A stretch of DNA of 64,000 nt, from assembly GCA_035719105.1 (NCBI GenBank), contig DASTGN010000008.1, positions 186,001-250,000 on the forward strand, read 5' to 3'. A model generated the notes under the pieces. The model was given only the letters and a program-made list of their open reading frames with translations. It was not told the origin of the DNA and searched no databases. Both the position numbers and the translations under genes were made by a program. Numbering within the stretch: the first letter of the stretch is position 1; each line of letters starts with the position of its first letter. Source of the stretch: UBA8389 sp035719105 (lineage in GTDB: Bacteria; Bacteroidota; Bacteroidia; Bacteroidales; UBA1402). This document shows positions 51,342 through 61,415 of this stretch, piece by piece.

Positions 51342-51375
51342 TGCGTCGCAGAACTTAAGAGAGAACTGCGACGCA
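51342..51375 (-). terminator. Intrinsic terminator after the PL11 lyase gene
   Basis: TGCGTCGCAG (51342-51351) and CTGCGACGCA (51366-51375) are perfect 10-bp arms with a 14-base loop. On the minus strand the stem is followed by GCTTTTTAAAAA. It separates the lyase from the GH2 gene; a TATTTTTG box (51374-51381) overlaps it and may start the GH2 transcript. Confidence 0.7.
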
Positions 51376-51404
51376 AAAATAGGCAAAATTACGGATACGA
51401 CTCC

Positions 51405-54400
51405 TTAATTGGATGTTTTTATAATCTGTTCCATTTGACTTCCATGCGCCTTGTTCAAACGTATGAAATAAATGCCTGGGGCATAGTTCGAAACATTCAA
51501 GTTGACCGATGTATTGGCGGACACATGAATTTCCTGAAGCTTGACTCCTTTGGCATCCAGAATTTGCAGACTGGCCATACCGGTAAAGCTACCTGTCCGA
51601 ACCTGACAATCCCTATCAACCAGCGTAGATGATACGTGGAAATCATTATTTTGATTGTCACCTAAAGCCGTCAGTCCTCTGGCTACGATGGTTCCGTTGG
51701 AATACAAAGTCGTGGTATCCCAATACATGGCGGTACTGATGTTCGGCAATGAAATCGAATCAAATCGAGTAGTGCCTATGTTACCAGCCGCGAACAATTG
51801 GAAAGCATAACCATCGTAGATCGCCTGTTGATTGGGGCGGCTGACGGTCAGGTTTCCACCGGGGTTGAACGTGCCGCTCATCACTATTTTGTCACAAGTG
51901 GCTGCCGTTCCACCGAACACTTTCATCGTAATATTGCTGCGAGACTGTAAAGTCAGCGAATTGTTGATGGTGATGGTTTTTGCCGACGTACCAAGGGCAG
52001 TTCCAGGTTCCAAGTTGGCACCAGTGCGCACAGTAACGGCTCCTCCAATGGTCGGGCTGCCATTCAATGTTGCACCAGATTCCAAGATGACACCACCGCC
52101 AATCATGCCGGCACCATTTAAAACCGCTCCGTTTTTGACCAATACAAGTCCGCTTCCCGTCGCACTTCCCGTCGTATTGGAAACCGTCAACGTTCCAGCA
52201 TAAATCGTTGTGGTCGAAGAATTCGAGTTGGCATTGGTTAGCGTCCAGGTTCCTGTACCATATTTATTGACAGTAGTTCCTGCTGCGATAATTCCGTTGA
52301 AAGTCGTTGATGCATTGTTTCCACCTATATTATAGGTACCGTTGCAAATTTTGGAGGTAGCCGTTCCAGCTAACGAGCCAATGTTGGATGTCAAACTCAG
52401 CGCATTACTACCGCCTTCTCCCCAATGTCCAAATGTAACTTTATCGTTCAGGTTGACCGAAGCATTTCCGAGACCATTAGCATTGCACAAACGGAAATCG
52501 CCTCCGTCAGAGTCGGTAGTAATGTTCAGCAAACCAGCGAATGCGGACCAGTTCCCTGTCATGTCACATCGTACATAAGGAGTATTGAACGTTAGTGTTC
52601 CACTACCACTCAAGGTACCATTGACCTTACAACGTTGGCCGCCCCACATCTTGACATTGGCACCGGCGGGAATCGTAACGGCATAATTGAAAACCGGTAC
52701 TTGCAATGTAGAGTTGTTGTTAAAAATGGTCACCGCCGAGGTTCCCTGCATTTCGAGTGCCGAACCCAATGTCCCGAAGGTCGTATTGTAGGTTCCCATG
52801 GCCAAAGTTCCTTCTTTAAGGAGTGTTCCGCCTGAATACGTGGTAGGACCGTTGTTGGTGATACTGAGTTGGCCTGCGCCCGATTTGATGAGCTTTCCGG
52901 TTCCGGCAATATTTGCTTTAAACACTGCAAAACTATTGGGCAGCGGAATATTGATGGTGGCTTCACCGCTCAACGTCACTCCGCGATTGGTTGCCGTATT
53001 GACATTGTTCACCCGCAACGTCGCATGGTTGATTTGCAAATTGGAATTGGACACACTGGCTGCTCCAATGGAACTGGGCAAGCCGCCATCGGCCAATGCA
53101 GAGACTTCCAAAACGCCTCCATTCACGATGGTGGCACCCGTATAATCACTCTTGGCTGTCGCTAAAATCAAAGCTGAAGTCCCTGTTTTGGTTAAGCTCC
53201 CTGCCCCACTGATTCCCGCTTCACCATTGAAGGTATAATCACCAAGGCTATTGTCCACTACCATCGAAGCAGGCGACATGAATTCGGTCATGGTAATGGT
53301 TTTCGTGGAAGACTCATCGTTGAACAACAGTTGGTCTCCGTTTACAAATGGAGTCGCATCGTTTCCGATCACGAAATTTTCGGTATTGAAATCCCAAGTG
53401 GCTGAATTCGTTCCTGACCAAACCACACCCGATTGAGGTGCTCGTTGTCCTTTGATGACCAAAATCAACGTATTGTTGCGAATTTTGAGAGCCGTTGACA
53501 TGCCTTTTAAACCCATCACAACAAAATTGGATGAGTCGCCTGTCAACGCTCCGGTCCAAGAAACCAAAGGATATTCTCCGGCAAATGGCTTTTCTTCCAT
53601 TGCCTTAATGTTCAAATAATTAAGTCCAGTCACTGCCAAGTCGCCATGGATTTGAAGGGTATCTAATTTAATGACAGTATCCGTAGCCAACGCACCTTTG
53701 GATTGGAGATTCATCTCCAGATACGTATTACCCGGCAAATTGAGATTTCCGTTTACCGTTATTTTACCAAACAGTTTTTCGGATGTTCCTGGTGCCAATC
53801 TTCCACCTTCATAATTGAGCCCCGATTGAATCATTATTCCATTGATTAGCAATGCATTACCAGACAAGGTTCCTTTCGCGCGGATTTCAGGAACACTGAC
53901 CAAACTACCGTTCAGCTCCAAGGTTCCTTCCGAAACGATGGTTTTACCTGTGTACGTATGATTTCCATTCAGCACCAAGCTACCATTCTGCGACTTCCAC
54001 AAATCCATGCTACCGGCAAGCACACCGGTGCCACCAAATTTATATGCCTTATTCAAAGGAACTTGAGCATAAACGACAGAAGGTTGCAACGTTCCATCCA
54101 GACGAACCGTATCAGCATCGGCCCCGGAAATGTCAAACATAACGCTTTTGCCGTCCACAAAGGGCTGAACCGCATTTTCATCATAACCTGTAAAGGAACT
54201 GGCCGAACTGCTCCAAGTTGTACCGGATTTCCAAACCAAATCGGTCTTGATAAAGGGTGGAAGCGGTGGTTGTGGCATATCGTAGCCCAAGTAATAATCG
54301 GGAAATGCTGACTGGTAATAACCCTTGGTGGTGGTCTGCCCACGATAGGCAGCGTTCTGCATCAGGCTATAAAGCCGAACATTGGTCGGATAATCGGTGG

Positions 54401-56183
54401 TGAAAGCATAAAAACCATCGCAACCGCTGGTGGAATCGTTCACATAAAATTTTTTTCGCAAAATGACCTCTTCACGCCAGTCACCAGCGATGTCTCCGAA
54501 GAATGCCGGGCGGCAACCGTATTCGGCCATCACTCCCCAATCCATCATTTTGGCAAATTCGATTAGGCGGTTGTATTTGTACGTTCCGTTGCCTGCATAC
54601 TTGGTAATCATGGCGTTGGCACCGTTTCCATCGACGGCGTCGAGAATTTCACGGTCGAGTTCACCGTCCCACCACATGCCTTCCTTAGGCATATCCACAC
54701 TTCCGACAAATATCACATCCCCTTTGCAATTGTAAATATTGCCCATGGTAGACCACATTTCGTAGCCTTTGTAGTTTTTATCAATGTCCATGCATTCACC
54801 CCGTCCAACATCCCCCACTCCGGCCAAGTACCATTTCTTGATGGCTGTGCCGGTTTTAGAGTCGTAAAGAATTTGTCCAAGCATGTCACTTGCATTTTGT
54901 TGAATGGCAAAGGTTTCCAAACCAGGTCTGTCCGGATTGATGTCCCCCACGCGAAAACGGTCTCCGTGCGAAATATGGGCACTGAAAAGCAAACTGCCGT
55001 TGTCATCAAGGGTATAGCCTCCTTCCAACATTTCGTCCTTACCGTCCAAATCGACATCACCCACACGGATATGGTGAAACTCCGCTGCGTTTTGGTTGTC
55101 GCGGTTCCAGGTATATTTTTGTTCCCAGGTGGTGGCAAGTCCGTTGACGAATTTATATCCCCAAGCGGTTACATAATAATAATGGAACCCCCCGGTAGAC
55201 CTACATTTGTATTCCATCACCACACTCGGATGAACTCCATCCTGATAAGCTATGCCCATGTGACCGGACAAACTGCTTTCACCGCTCATGTAGGCGGACT
55301 TGTTGGTTCTGGTATACGTGTTGACCGAAGTGGCTGGATAGGGCATTTCAATGGTGTTCATTTCGGCGCCTGTCATGCCGTTTACACAAGTAATGTATTG
55401 AGGTTCATTCTTTAACGACTGAGTAGTGTAATCAATGATGCCGTCGTTATCGGTGTCGCCGTTGGTAGAATTTTTCAGGTATTTTCCCCAATTTTCGGTT
55501 GCCTTGTCCCAGAAACGAGTACCGTCGGAACTCTTGATAACCACTTCCGACTTGCCGTCACAATTCATATCGTAAGCAATGACCATGTCATCATGACCTT
55601 GGTCGATTTTTACATTCGGCCCCATATCAATAGACCAAAGTTTCTCTCCTGTACGCAAATAACCTTCAATTTTGGGGTTCCCACCAGTAATCGAAAGGCG
55701 GTCAACAACAAAATCGTATTCGCCGTCACCGTCCAGGTCGGCTGGCCAGATGAATTTGGTCACATAATCCGACCAAGGAAGAAAATTGCTGTATTTGATG
55801 TCTAAATAAACACTTCGATAGATTCGATTGACGAATTTGAAGGGCAAACTTTTAGTTCCCTCTACTCCGTTTATAACGGCAGTTACAGCCAATAAACTGT
55901 TGGTAGGCACATTGGTCGTGGTGGTGGTAAAATTGGTTTCCGAGATGGGGCCACCGGTATTCAGCAACACGTAACTACCAGTCCCTGAAGGATTACAATA
56001 AACATTAAATTTGACGGATTCAGCATCCTGCGCCAGTAATCGCCAGCTGATGAATACGCTCGTTCCATTATTGGAAGCCACTACACCACGTTCCAAATCC
56101 TGGAATTTACGCTGCGCAGTCAGTGGTTGAAATAAGCTGATTAAAAGTAATAAAAAAAATAATTTCTGAATTTTCATATTCAT
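51405..56183 (-). CDS. PL11 rhamnogalacturonan lyase with autotransporter-type repeats and T9SS sorting domain
   Basis: 1592 residues. Signal peptide about 1-24. The family 11 lyase (about 25-640) is an eight-bladed propeller with calcium-binding Asp-rich loops (DLDGDGEYD near 150, DVDLDGKDE near 376). Pectin lyases of this family cut the rhamnogalacturonan I backbone. Then come four autotransporter-associated strand repeats (near residues 730, 995, 1095 and 1305; for example TYTGKTIVSEGTLELNG), and a type A T9SS sorting domain (about 1520-1592, APGIYFIRL). The length is two to three times that of a normal PL11 enzyme. The protein is probably secreted or anchored to the surface through T9SS. 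Confidence 0.88.
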   Translation of the reverse strand: MNMKIQKLFFLLLLISLFQPLTAQRKFQDLERGVVASNNGTSVFISWRLLAQDAESVKFNVYCNPSGTGSYVLLNTGGPISETNFTTTTTNVPTNSLLAVTAVINGVEGTKSLPFKFVNRIYRSVYLDIKYSNFLPWSDYVTKFIWPADLDGDGEYDFVVDRLSITGGNPKIEGYLRTGEKLWSIDMGPNVKIDQGHDDMVIAYDMNCDGKSEVVIKSSDGTRFWDKATENWGKYLKNSTNGDTDNDGIIDYTTQSLKNEPQYITCVNGMTGAEMNTIEMPYPATSVNTYTRTNKSAYMSGESSLSGHMGIAYQDGVHPSVVMEYKCRSTGGFHYYYVTAWGYKFVNGLATTWEQKYTWNRDNQNAAEFHHIRVGDVDLDGKDEMLEGGYTLDDNGSLLFSAHISHGDRFRVGDINPDRPGLETFAIQQNASDMLGQILYDSKTGTAIKKWYLAGVGDVGRGECMDIDKNYKGYEMWSTMGNIYNCKGDVIFVGSVDMPKEGMWWDGELDREILDAVDGNGANAMITKYAGNGTYKYNRLIEFAKMMDWGVMAEYGCRPAFFGDIAGDWREEVILRKKFYVNDSTSGCDGFYAFTTDYPTNVRLYSLMQNAAYRGQTTTKGYYQSAFPDYYLGYDMPQPPLPPFIKTDLVWKSGTTWSSSASSFTGYDENAVQPFVDGKSVMFDISGADADTVRLDGTLQPSVVYAQVPLNKAYKFGGTGVLAGSMDLWKSQNGSLVLNGNHTYTGKTIVSEGTLELNGSLVSVPEIRAKGTLSGNALLINGIMIQSGLNYEGGRLAPGTSEKLFGKITVNGNLNLPGNTYLEMNLQSKGALATDTVIKLDTLQIHGDLAVTGLNYLNIKAMEEKPFAGEYPLVSWTGALTGDSSNFVVMGLKGMSTALKIRNNTLILVIKGQRAPQSGVVWSGTNSATWDFNTENFVIGNDATPFVNGDQLLFNDESSTKTITMTEFMSPASMVVDNSLGDYTFNGEAGISGAGSLTKTGTSALILATAKSDYTGATIVNGGVLEVSALADGGLPSSIGAASVSNSNLQINHATLRVNNVNTATNRGVTLSGEATINIPLPNSFAVFKANIAGTGKLIKSGAGQLSITNNGPTTYSGGTLLKEGTLAMGTYNTTFGTLGSALEMQGTSAVTIFNNNSTLQVPVFNYAVTIPAGANVKMWGGQRCKVNGTLSGSGTLTFNTPYVRCDMTGNWSAFAGLLNITTDSDGGDFRLCNANGLGNASVNLNDKVTFGHWGEGGSNALSLTSNIGSLAGTATSKICNGTYNIGGNNASTTFNGIIAAGTTVNKYGTGTWTLTNANSNSSTTTIYAGTLTVSNTTGSATGSGLVLVKNGAVLNGAGMIGGGVILESGATLNGSPTIGGAVTVRTGANLEPGTALGTSAKTITINNSLTLQSRSNITMKVFGGTAATCDKIVMSGTFNPGGNLTVSRPNQQAIYDGYAFQLFAAGNIGTTRFDSISLPNISTAMYWDTTTLYSNGTIVARGLTALGDNQNNDFHVSSTLVDRDCQVRTGSFTGMASLQILDAKGVKLQEIHVSANTSVNLNVSNYAPGIYFIRLNKAHGSQMEQIIKTSN

Positions 56184-56296
56184 AAGGTATAATTCGTCAT
56201 TTTAAGGCAACTGCGAAATTACGGATTAACCTCCCGAACAAGGTTTTAAAGTTGACAAAAAAGCTTGATTATTTGACATTCTTCGTTTTTTAGATG

Positions 56297-56327
56297 TTGC
56301 TATTTCAGCGTTTTGGACGTACATTTG
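56297..56327 (+). promoter_or_regulatory. Promoter of serS
   Basis: TTG (56297-56299) and TACATTTG (56320-56327) with a 20-base spacer, about 28 bases before the serS ATG. Confidence 0.6.
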
Positions 56328-56354
56328 CATTTCCATTTCTAACGGATATCCCCT

Positions 56355-57626
56355 ATGCTGACCCTCAAATTTATCGCAGACAACAAAGAACTCGTCTTGG
56401 CAGGTCTTGCCAAAAAAGGATTCAAGAACCCAGGTTTCATCGATGAAGTGCTGGAACTAGACCTTCGTCGTCGCAATACACAAGCCAAATTGGACCAATC
56501 ATTGTCAGAGCTCAACCAACTTTCCAAATCCATCGGCATGCTGATGAAAGAGGGGAAAAAGGAGGAGGCTGAATCGGCTCGGCAAAAGACTTCCGAAATT
56601 AAAGATGAAAACAAAGCGTTGGAAGCTACGTTAAAAAATGCGGAAGAATGCCTTCAGGACCTGTTGGTTCAAATTCCCAATCTGCCCCATGAAACGGTAC
56701 CCAATGGCATGCATGCCGAAGACAACGTCGTGGAACGCACTGGTGGCACGATTCCAGAAATGCCAGAAGATGCACTTCCCCACTGGGAACTTGCAAAAAA
56801 ATACGATTTGATTGACTTTGAGCTGGGTGTGAAAATCGCAGGTGCCGGATTCCCGGTTTATAAAGGCAAAGGAGCTCGTCTTCAACGTGCGCTCATCAAT
56901 TTTTTCTTGGATAATGCCCGCGATGCCGGTTATCTTGAAATTCAACCACCCTACGTGGTCAATGCTGCTTCCGGTTACGGAACTGGTCAATTGCCTGACA
57001 AGGAAGGTCAAATGTATCACGACAATCAGGACGATCTGTATCTGATTCCGACAGCTGAAGTTCCTGTCACCAATATTTATCGGGATGTGATTCTGAACGA
57101 AAAGGATTTACCCATCAAGAACACCGCCTATTCAGCCTGTTTCAGACGTGAAGCCGGTTCCTACGGTAAAGATGTTCGTGGCCTGAACCGTTTGCATCAG
57201 TTTGACAAGGTGGAAATTGTCCGCATCGACAAACCGGAACATTCTTACGAATCCTTGACCGAAATGGTCACCTATGTGCAATCGTTGGTTGACCAGCTGG
57301 AATTGCCTTGGCGAATACTTCGCCTTTGTGGTGGGGATATGAGTTTCACTTCGGCACTCACGTTCGACTTCGAAGTATATTCTGCCGCTCAAAAACGTTG
57401 GTTGGAAGTCAGTTCCGTCTCCAACTTTGAAAGCTACCAGGCTAATCGCTTGAAATGCAGGTATAAGAGCGAAACCACCAAACCGCAGCTATGCCACACC
57501 TTGAACGGCAGCGCCTTAGCCTTACCGCGCATTGTAGCCGCCTTGTTGGAAAACAACCAATGCAAGGAAGGCATCCGTATTCCCAAAGCTTTGGTACCTT
57601 ACACTGGTTTCGAATATATTTCCTAA
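56355..57626 (+). CDS. serS: Seryl-tRNA synthetase
   Basis: 423 residues. An N-terminal antiparallel coiled coil (about 30-105) binds the long arm of tRNA(Ser); class II catalytic motifs follow: motif 2 FRREAGSYGKDVRGLNRLHQF (about 259-279) and motif 3 near the C-terminus (LNGSALALPRIVAALLEN). Full length. The next gene starts one base after the stop. Confidence 0.96.
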   Translation: MLTLKFIADNKELVLAGLAKKGFKNPGFIDEVLELDLRRRNTQAKLDQSLSELNQLSKSIGMLMKEGKKEEAESARQKTSEIKDENKALEATLKNAEECLQDLLVQIPNLPHETVPNGMHAEDNVVERTGGTIPEMPEDALPHWELAKKYDLIDFELGVKIAGAGFPVYKGKGARLQRALINFFLDNARDAGYLEIQPPYVVNAASGYGTGQLPDKEGQMYHDNQDDLYLIPTAEVPVTNIYRDVILNEKDLPIKNTAYSACFRREAGSYGKDVRGLNRLHQFDKVEIVRIDKPEHSYESLTEMVTYVQSLVDQLELPWRILRLCGGDMSFTSALTFDFEVYSAAQKRWLEVSSVSNFESYQANRLKCRYKSETTKPQLCHTLNGSALALPRIVAALLENNQCKEGIRIPKALVPYTGFEYIS

Positions 57627-57627
57627 A

Positions 57628-59043
57628 ATGGATCGGAAGGGATTCATATTAAGCCTTTTCGTCCTGGTTTTCACTTTTGGAGCCCAGTCGCAACCACTGA
57701 ACCAGGCCAAAAAACTGTATTTGCAGAAAGAATTTCAAAAAGCAATGCCAGTTTTCAGGAATGAGGTGCGTACGAAACCTAAGGATCCCAACCTAAACAT
57801 GTGGTATGGCGCTTGTTTGTTCGAAACCGGAAAGGTGGACGAATCGTTGCCCTACCTTCAACTCGCACAGAGTAAAGGAATTCCGGATGCGGAATTATAC
57901 CTGGCCAAATACTTGCTTTTTAAAAGCAGACCTGATTCAGCATTGGTCGTTATAACCAACTACCTGAGCAATACCAAGTTGGATAATGAACGAAAAGATG
58001 ATGCGATGGCCGTTAAGGAAACCATCGAGATGAACCTTGCCAACTTGAAGAAAGTGGAAGATATCTGTTTCATTGACAGTGTCATCGTTCTTAAAGGTGC
58101 GCTATATAACAATTTGAATATTTCTCCCGATGCGGGTACTTTTGTCGCTGCCAGGCCCAAGTTTCCAAATACCAAGTCGAACGGTGCGGTGTATTTGCCT
58201 CAGAAAAATGACAGGGCCTTTTACGGCAACTTAATCGCTGACAAAGGGTTGGACATTGTAGCCAGACATCGGCTGATGAACGATTGGGACAACGAAGAAC
58301 CCCTTTCAGATATCATCAATTCGACCTCGGACGAAATCAATCCCTATTTTCTATCCGACGGCACCACCTTGTATTTTGCTTCCCGACGCCCTGGAGGATT
58401 GGGTGGATTTGACTTGTATGTGACTCGTCAAAGCAAAAACGGCAGTTATCTGTTGCCAGACCATTTGAATTTGCCTTTCAATTCTAAGGACAACGATTTT
58501 TTTCTCATTATTGACGAATTCAGCAATCGGGGTTATTTGGCAACAGACCGGAACCAACCCAAAGGTTATGCAGCCATTTATACCTTCATTCCAAATTCCA
58601 CGACCAAATTCGTTCAGGATAAAAGTTTAAAGGAATTAAGCGATTTGGCTGAAATCAAGTCAATTAAAGCAACTTGGGCAGGTAAAAACGTTGATTCCTT
58701 AATGCGCCAACCTGATAAACAGGTTATTCTGACGCGCAACAACGATTCGGACATGATCTTTATTCTCAACGACGAGCTCAGTTGTACCCGAGAATCCGAC
58801 TTTCAATCAGAAGAAGCACAGTCTTTGTATCGAACTTATTGCGATGATAGCAACCGATTGAAAGTAGAGAGCGTACTTTTGGGAAAAATGAGGGAACAAT
58901 ACCTGAATTCAGAGCCTGAAGACCGTGCAAACCTCACCAATGACCTCCAAAAGCTGGAATCCGAGGTACTGGGTCTCAAAAAAAGTCTGCCTGAACTTGA
59001 AATGCAAATTCGAAACAAAGAATTGTCAAAGCGATTGAAATAA
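57628..59043 (+). CDS. Secreted TPR and WD40-like (PD40) repeat protein
   Basis: 471 residues. Signal peptide (about 1-22, GAQSQ), TPR-like helices (about 25-135), and a PD40-type strand region (about 150-330) with SDEINPYFLSDGTTLYFASRRPGGLGGFDLYV. A helical segment ends the protein (about 390-471). This resembles the N-terminal half of Bacteroidota PorE-type proteins, but no OmpA domain follows. It may belong to the cell envelope or secretion system; the function is unproven. It lies one base after serS. Confidence 0.65.
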   Translation: MDRKGFILSLFVLVFTFGAQSQPLNQAKKLYLQKEFQKAMPVFRNEVRTKPKDPNLNMWYGACLFETGKVDESLPYLQLAQSKGIPDAELYLAKYLLFKSRPDSALVVITNYLSNTKLDNERKDDAMAVKETIEMNLANLKKVEDICFIDSVIVLKGALYNNLNISPDAGTFVAARPKFPNTKSNGAVYLPQKNDRAFYGNLIADKGLDIVARHRLMNDWDNEEPLSDIINSTSDEINPYFLSDGTTLYFASRRPGGLGGFDLYVTRQSKNGSYLLPDHLNLPFNSKDNDFFLIIDEFSNRGYLATDRNQPKGYAAIYTFIPNSTTKFVQDKSLKELSDLAEIKSIKATWAGKNVDSLMRQPDKQVILTRNNDSDMIFILNDELSCTRESDFQSEEAQSLYRTYCDDSNRLKVESVLLGKMREQYLNSEPEDRANLTNDLQKLESEVLGLKKSLPELEMQIRNKELSKRLK

Positions 59044-59072
59044 TTATTACCTTTCCAAAAAATACCGACACC

Positions 59073-59543
59073 ATGGATTTAGTCTTAATCATCGGTCTGA
59101 TCGTTTTGGGAATTTTCTTCATGATTCTGGAAGTCTACCTGATTCCTGGAATCTCTGTGGCTGGTGTAGCCAGCTTCGTCTGTTTCGTTGTGGGCATCGT
59201 ATTGGCCTACAAGAACCTCGGGCCTGTTGCCGGAACTTGGATTTTAGCTGGTTCCATGGTTTCACTCGGAGCCGTGCTGTATTGGTTTCTGCGCTCTAAA
59301 ACATTGGACAGAATGGCTCTAAAATCGGAGATCCATTCCAAAACCGAACCTTTTCAGGGCTTGGAAGTAAAACCCGGTGACACTGGAATAACCATTTCCC
59401 GCCTTGCTCCCATCGGAAAAATCAAAATAAACGGAAAAACCATCGAAGGACGTTCGGAAAACGAGATGATCGATCAAAATACTCCCATCAAGGTGATCGA
59501 AGTCGGGTCTTACAACGTTTTGGTTCGTAAAATGGAAGAATAA
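59073..59543 (+). CDS. NfeD-family membrane protein
   Basis: 156 residues: three or four membrane helices (about 1-75) and an OB-fold domain (about 85-155) with KPGDTGITISRLAPIGKIKINGKTIEGRSE. NfeD-like proteins act with flotillins in membrane organisation. The partner FloA is encoded 19 bases downstream. Confidence 0.87.
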   Translation: MDLVLIIGLIVLGIFFMILEVYLIPGISVAGVASFVCFVVGIVLAYKNLGPVAGTWILAGSMVSLGAVLYWFLRSKTLDRMALKSEIHSKTEPFQGLEVKPGDTGITISRLAPIGKIKINGKTIEGRSENEMIDQNTPIKVIEVGSYNVLVRKMEE

Positions 59544-59562
59544 TCACTTTAATCATAATCTT

Positions 59563-60543
59563 ATGGATATCGTAGCAACCTTGCTTATCGTACTGGTCGT
59601 TGTACTGGTCGTCGTGTTTTTCTACTACGTGCCCTTCTTCCTCTGGCTGTCAGCCAAGGTTTCGGGCGTCAACATCTCGTTGATCCAACTGTTCTTGATG
59701 CGCATTCGAAAGGTGCCACCGCAGGTTATCGTCAGCGCCATGATTCTTGGCCACAAAGCTGGGTTGACCGAACTAAAACGGGATGAATTGGAAGCCCATT
59801 ACTTAGCTGGTGGACATGTGGAACGTGTTATTCACGCCATGGTCTCCGCTTCCAAGGCAAATATCGAATTGGATTTCAAGATGGCTACTGCCATTGACCT
59901 TGCCGGACGCGATGTCTTTGAAGCCGTCCAGATGTCAGTAAACCCTAAAATTATTGATACACCCCGCGTTGCTGCCATGGCGATCAACGGCATTCAGCTG
60001 ATTACCACCGCCCGTGTAACCGTACGTGCCAACATCCGCCAACTGGTGGGAGGCGCTGGTGAAGAAACCATCCTGGCCCGTGTGGGCGAAGGCATTGTTT
60101 CTGCTATTGGTTCTGCCCAAACTCATAAATCGGTTCTTGAAAATCCGGACACCATTTCCAAATTTGTTCTGAAAAAAGGGTTGGATGCCGGTACCGCTTT
60201 CGAAATCCTTTCCATTGACATCGCAGACATCGATGTAGGTAAGAACATCGGTGCCGAACTGCAGATGGATCAAGCCAATGCCGATAAGAACATCGCTCAA
60301 GCTAAGGCCGAAGAACGCCGCGCCATGGCTGTGGCATTGGAACAAGAAATGAAAGCCAAGGCTCAGGAAGCTCGTGCAAAAGTAATTGAAGCCGAAGCTC
60401 AGGTACCACTGGCTATGTCCGACGCCTTCCGTAGCGGAAACTTGGGCATAATGGATTATTATAAGATTAAAAACATCGATGCGGACACCAACATGCGTGA
60501 CAGCATTGCCAAACCCGGTAACAAAAACGATTCAAAAGTATAA
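59563..60543 (+). CDS. floA: Flotillin-like protein FloA
   Basis: 326 residues: one N-terminal membrane segment (about 5-27) and the SPFH/flotillin core (about 40-280) with VTVRANIRQLVGGAGEETILARVGEGIV. The heptad-rich segment near 220-285 (ADKNIAQAKAEERRAMA) likely mediates assembly. Forms membrane microdomains; paired with the NfeD gene just upstream. Confidence 0.93.
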   Translation: MDIVATLLIVLVVVLVVVFFYYVPFFLWLSAKVSGVNISLIQLFLMRIRKVPPQVIVSAMILGHKAGLTELKRDELEAHYLAGGHVERVIHAMVSASKANIELDFKMATAIDLAGRDVFEAVQMSVNPKIIDTPRVAAMAINGIQLITTARVTVRANIRQLVGGAGEETILARVGEGIVSAIGSAQTHKSVLENPDTISKFVLKKGLDAGTAFEILSIDIADIDVGKNIGAELQMDQANADKNIAQAKAEERRAMAVALEQEMKAKAQEARAKVIEAEAQVPLAMSDAFRSGNLGIMDYYKIKNIDADTNMRDSIAKPGNKNDSKV

Positions 60544-60544
60544 A

Positions 60545-61414
60545 ATGAAATCTTTTCCTGATTCCGAACTTATTTTAAATGCAGATGGAAGTGTTTTCCA
60601 TCTGCATTTGCTTCCAGGCCAAATTGCTGAAACAATTTTATTGGTAGGCGATCCAGGCCGGGTGGATATGATTTCTGCCCTTTTTTCAAAAATTGAATTC
60701 CGAATCGCCAATCGGGAGTTCATCACTGTCACCGGTGAATACAAAGGCAAACGGATTTCCGTGGTCGGTACTGGTATCGGAACGGACAACATCGATATCG
60801 TTATCAATGAATTGGACGTTCTCGTTAACGTTGATTTGAAAACCCGTACTGAAAAACCTGTCAAAACAGTATTGAATCTGATTCGCATTGGTACCTGTGG
60901 AGGAATGCAACCCGACCTGATTCCGGGCACTTTCCTGATTTCTGAAAAGTCCATCGGCTTTGACGGATTGCTGAATTTTTATGCAGGTCGTGACGAAGTA
61001 TGCGATTTGGCATTTGAGAAGGAATTCCGTTCACAAGTGAATTGGGCTGATTCATTGGGGCATCCGTATGTTATTTCAGCCTCATCCGAACTGATCGACC
61101 GCATCGGGCAGGACGATATGAAACGTGGGGTAACAATCTCTGCGAATGGATTTTATGGGCCACAAGGTCGTGAATTGAGAATTCCGCTTGCCAAACCGAA
61201 TTTGAATGCACTTCTACAGCAATTTTCGTGGAACGGCTATCGCGTCACGAACTACGAAATGGAGAGTTCGGCTGTTGCCGGCCTTGCCGCTCTTCTCGGA
61301 CACCGGGCCATGACGGTTTGTGTCGTTATCGCCAACCGAATGGCCAAGGAGGTCACACCCAATTACCATCAAGCGATGGAAGTTCTGATCGAAACCGTTT
61401 TAGAACGCATTTAA
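60545..61414 (+). CDS. Nucleoside phosphorylase (PNP/UDP family)
   Basis: 289 residues from ATG 60545, one base after the FloA stop codon. Splits nucleosides with phosphate into base and ribose-1-phosphate. Family marks are VGDPGRVDMIS (about 34-44) for phosphate binding, RIGTCGGMQPDLIPG (about 115-129) and the substrate-binding segment NYEMESSAVAGLAALLGH (about 236-253). The last resembles uridine phosphorylase; purine specificity cannot be excluded. With the NupC-like transporter elsewhere in the window it points to nucleoside salvage. Confidence 0.87.
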   Translation: MKSFPDSELILNADGSVFHLHLLPGQIAETILLVGDPGRVDMISALFSKIEFRIANREFITVTGEYKGKRISVVGTGIGTDNIDIVINELDVLVNVDLKTRTEKPVKTVLNLIRIGTCGGMQPDLIPGTFLISEKSIGFDGLLNFYAGRDEVCDLAFEKEFRSQVNWADSLGHPYVISASSELIDRIGQDDMKRGVTISANGFYGPQGRELRIPLAKPNLNALLQQFSWNGYRVTNYEMESSAVAGLAALLGHRAMTVCVVIANRMAKEVTPNYHQAMEVLIETVLERI

Positions 61415-61415
61415 C

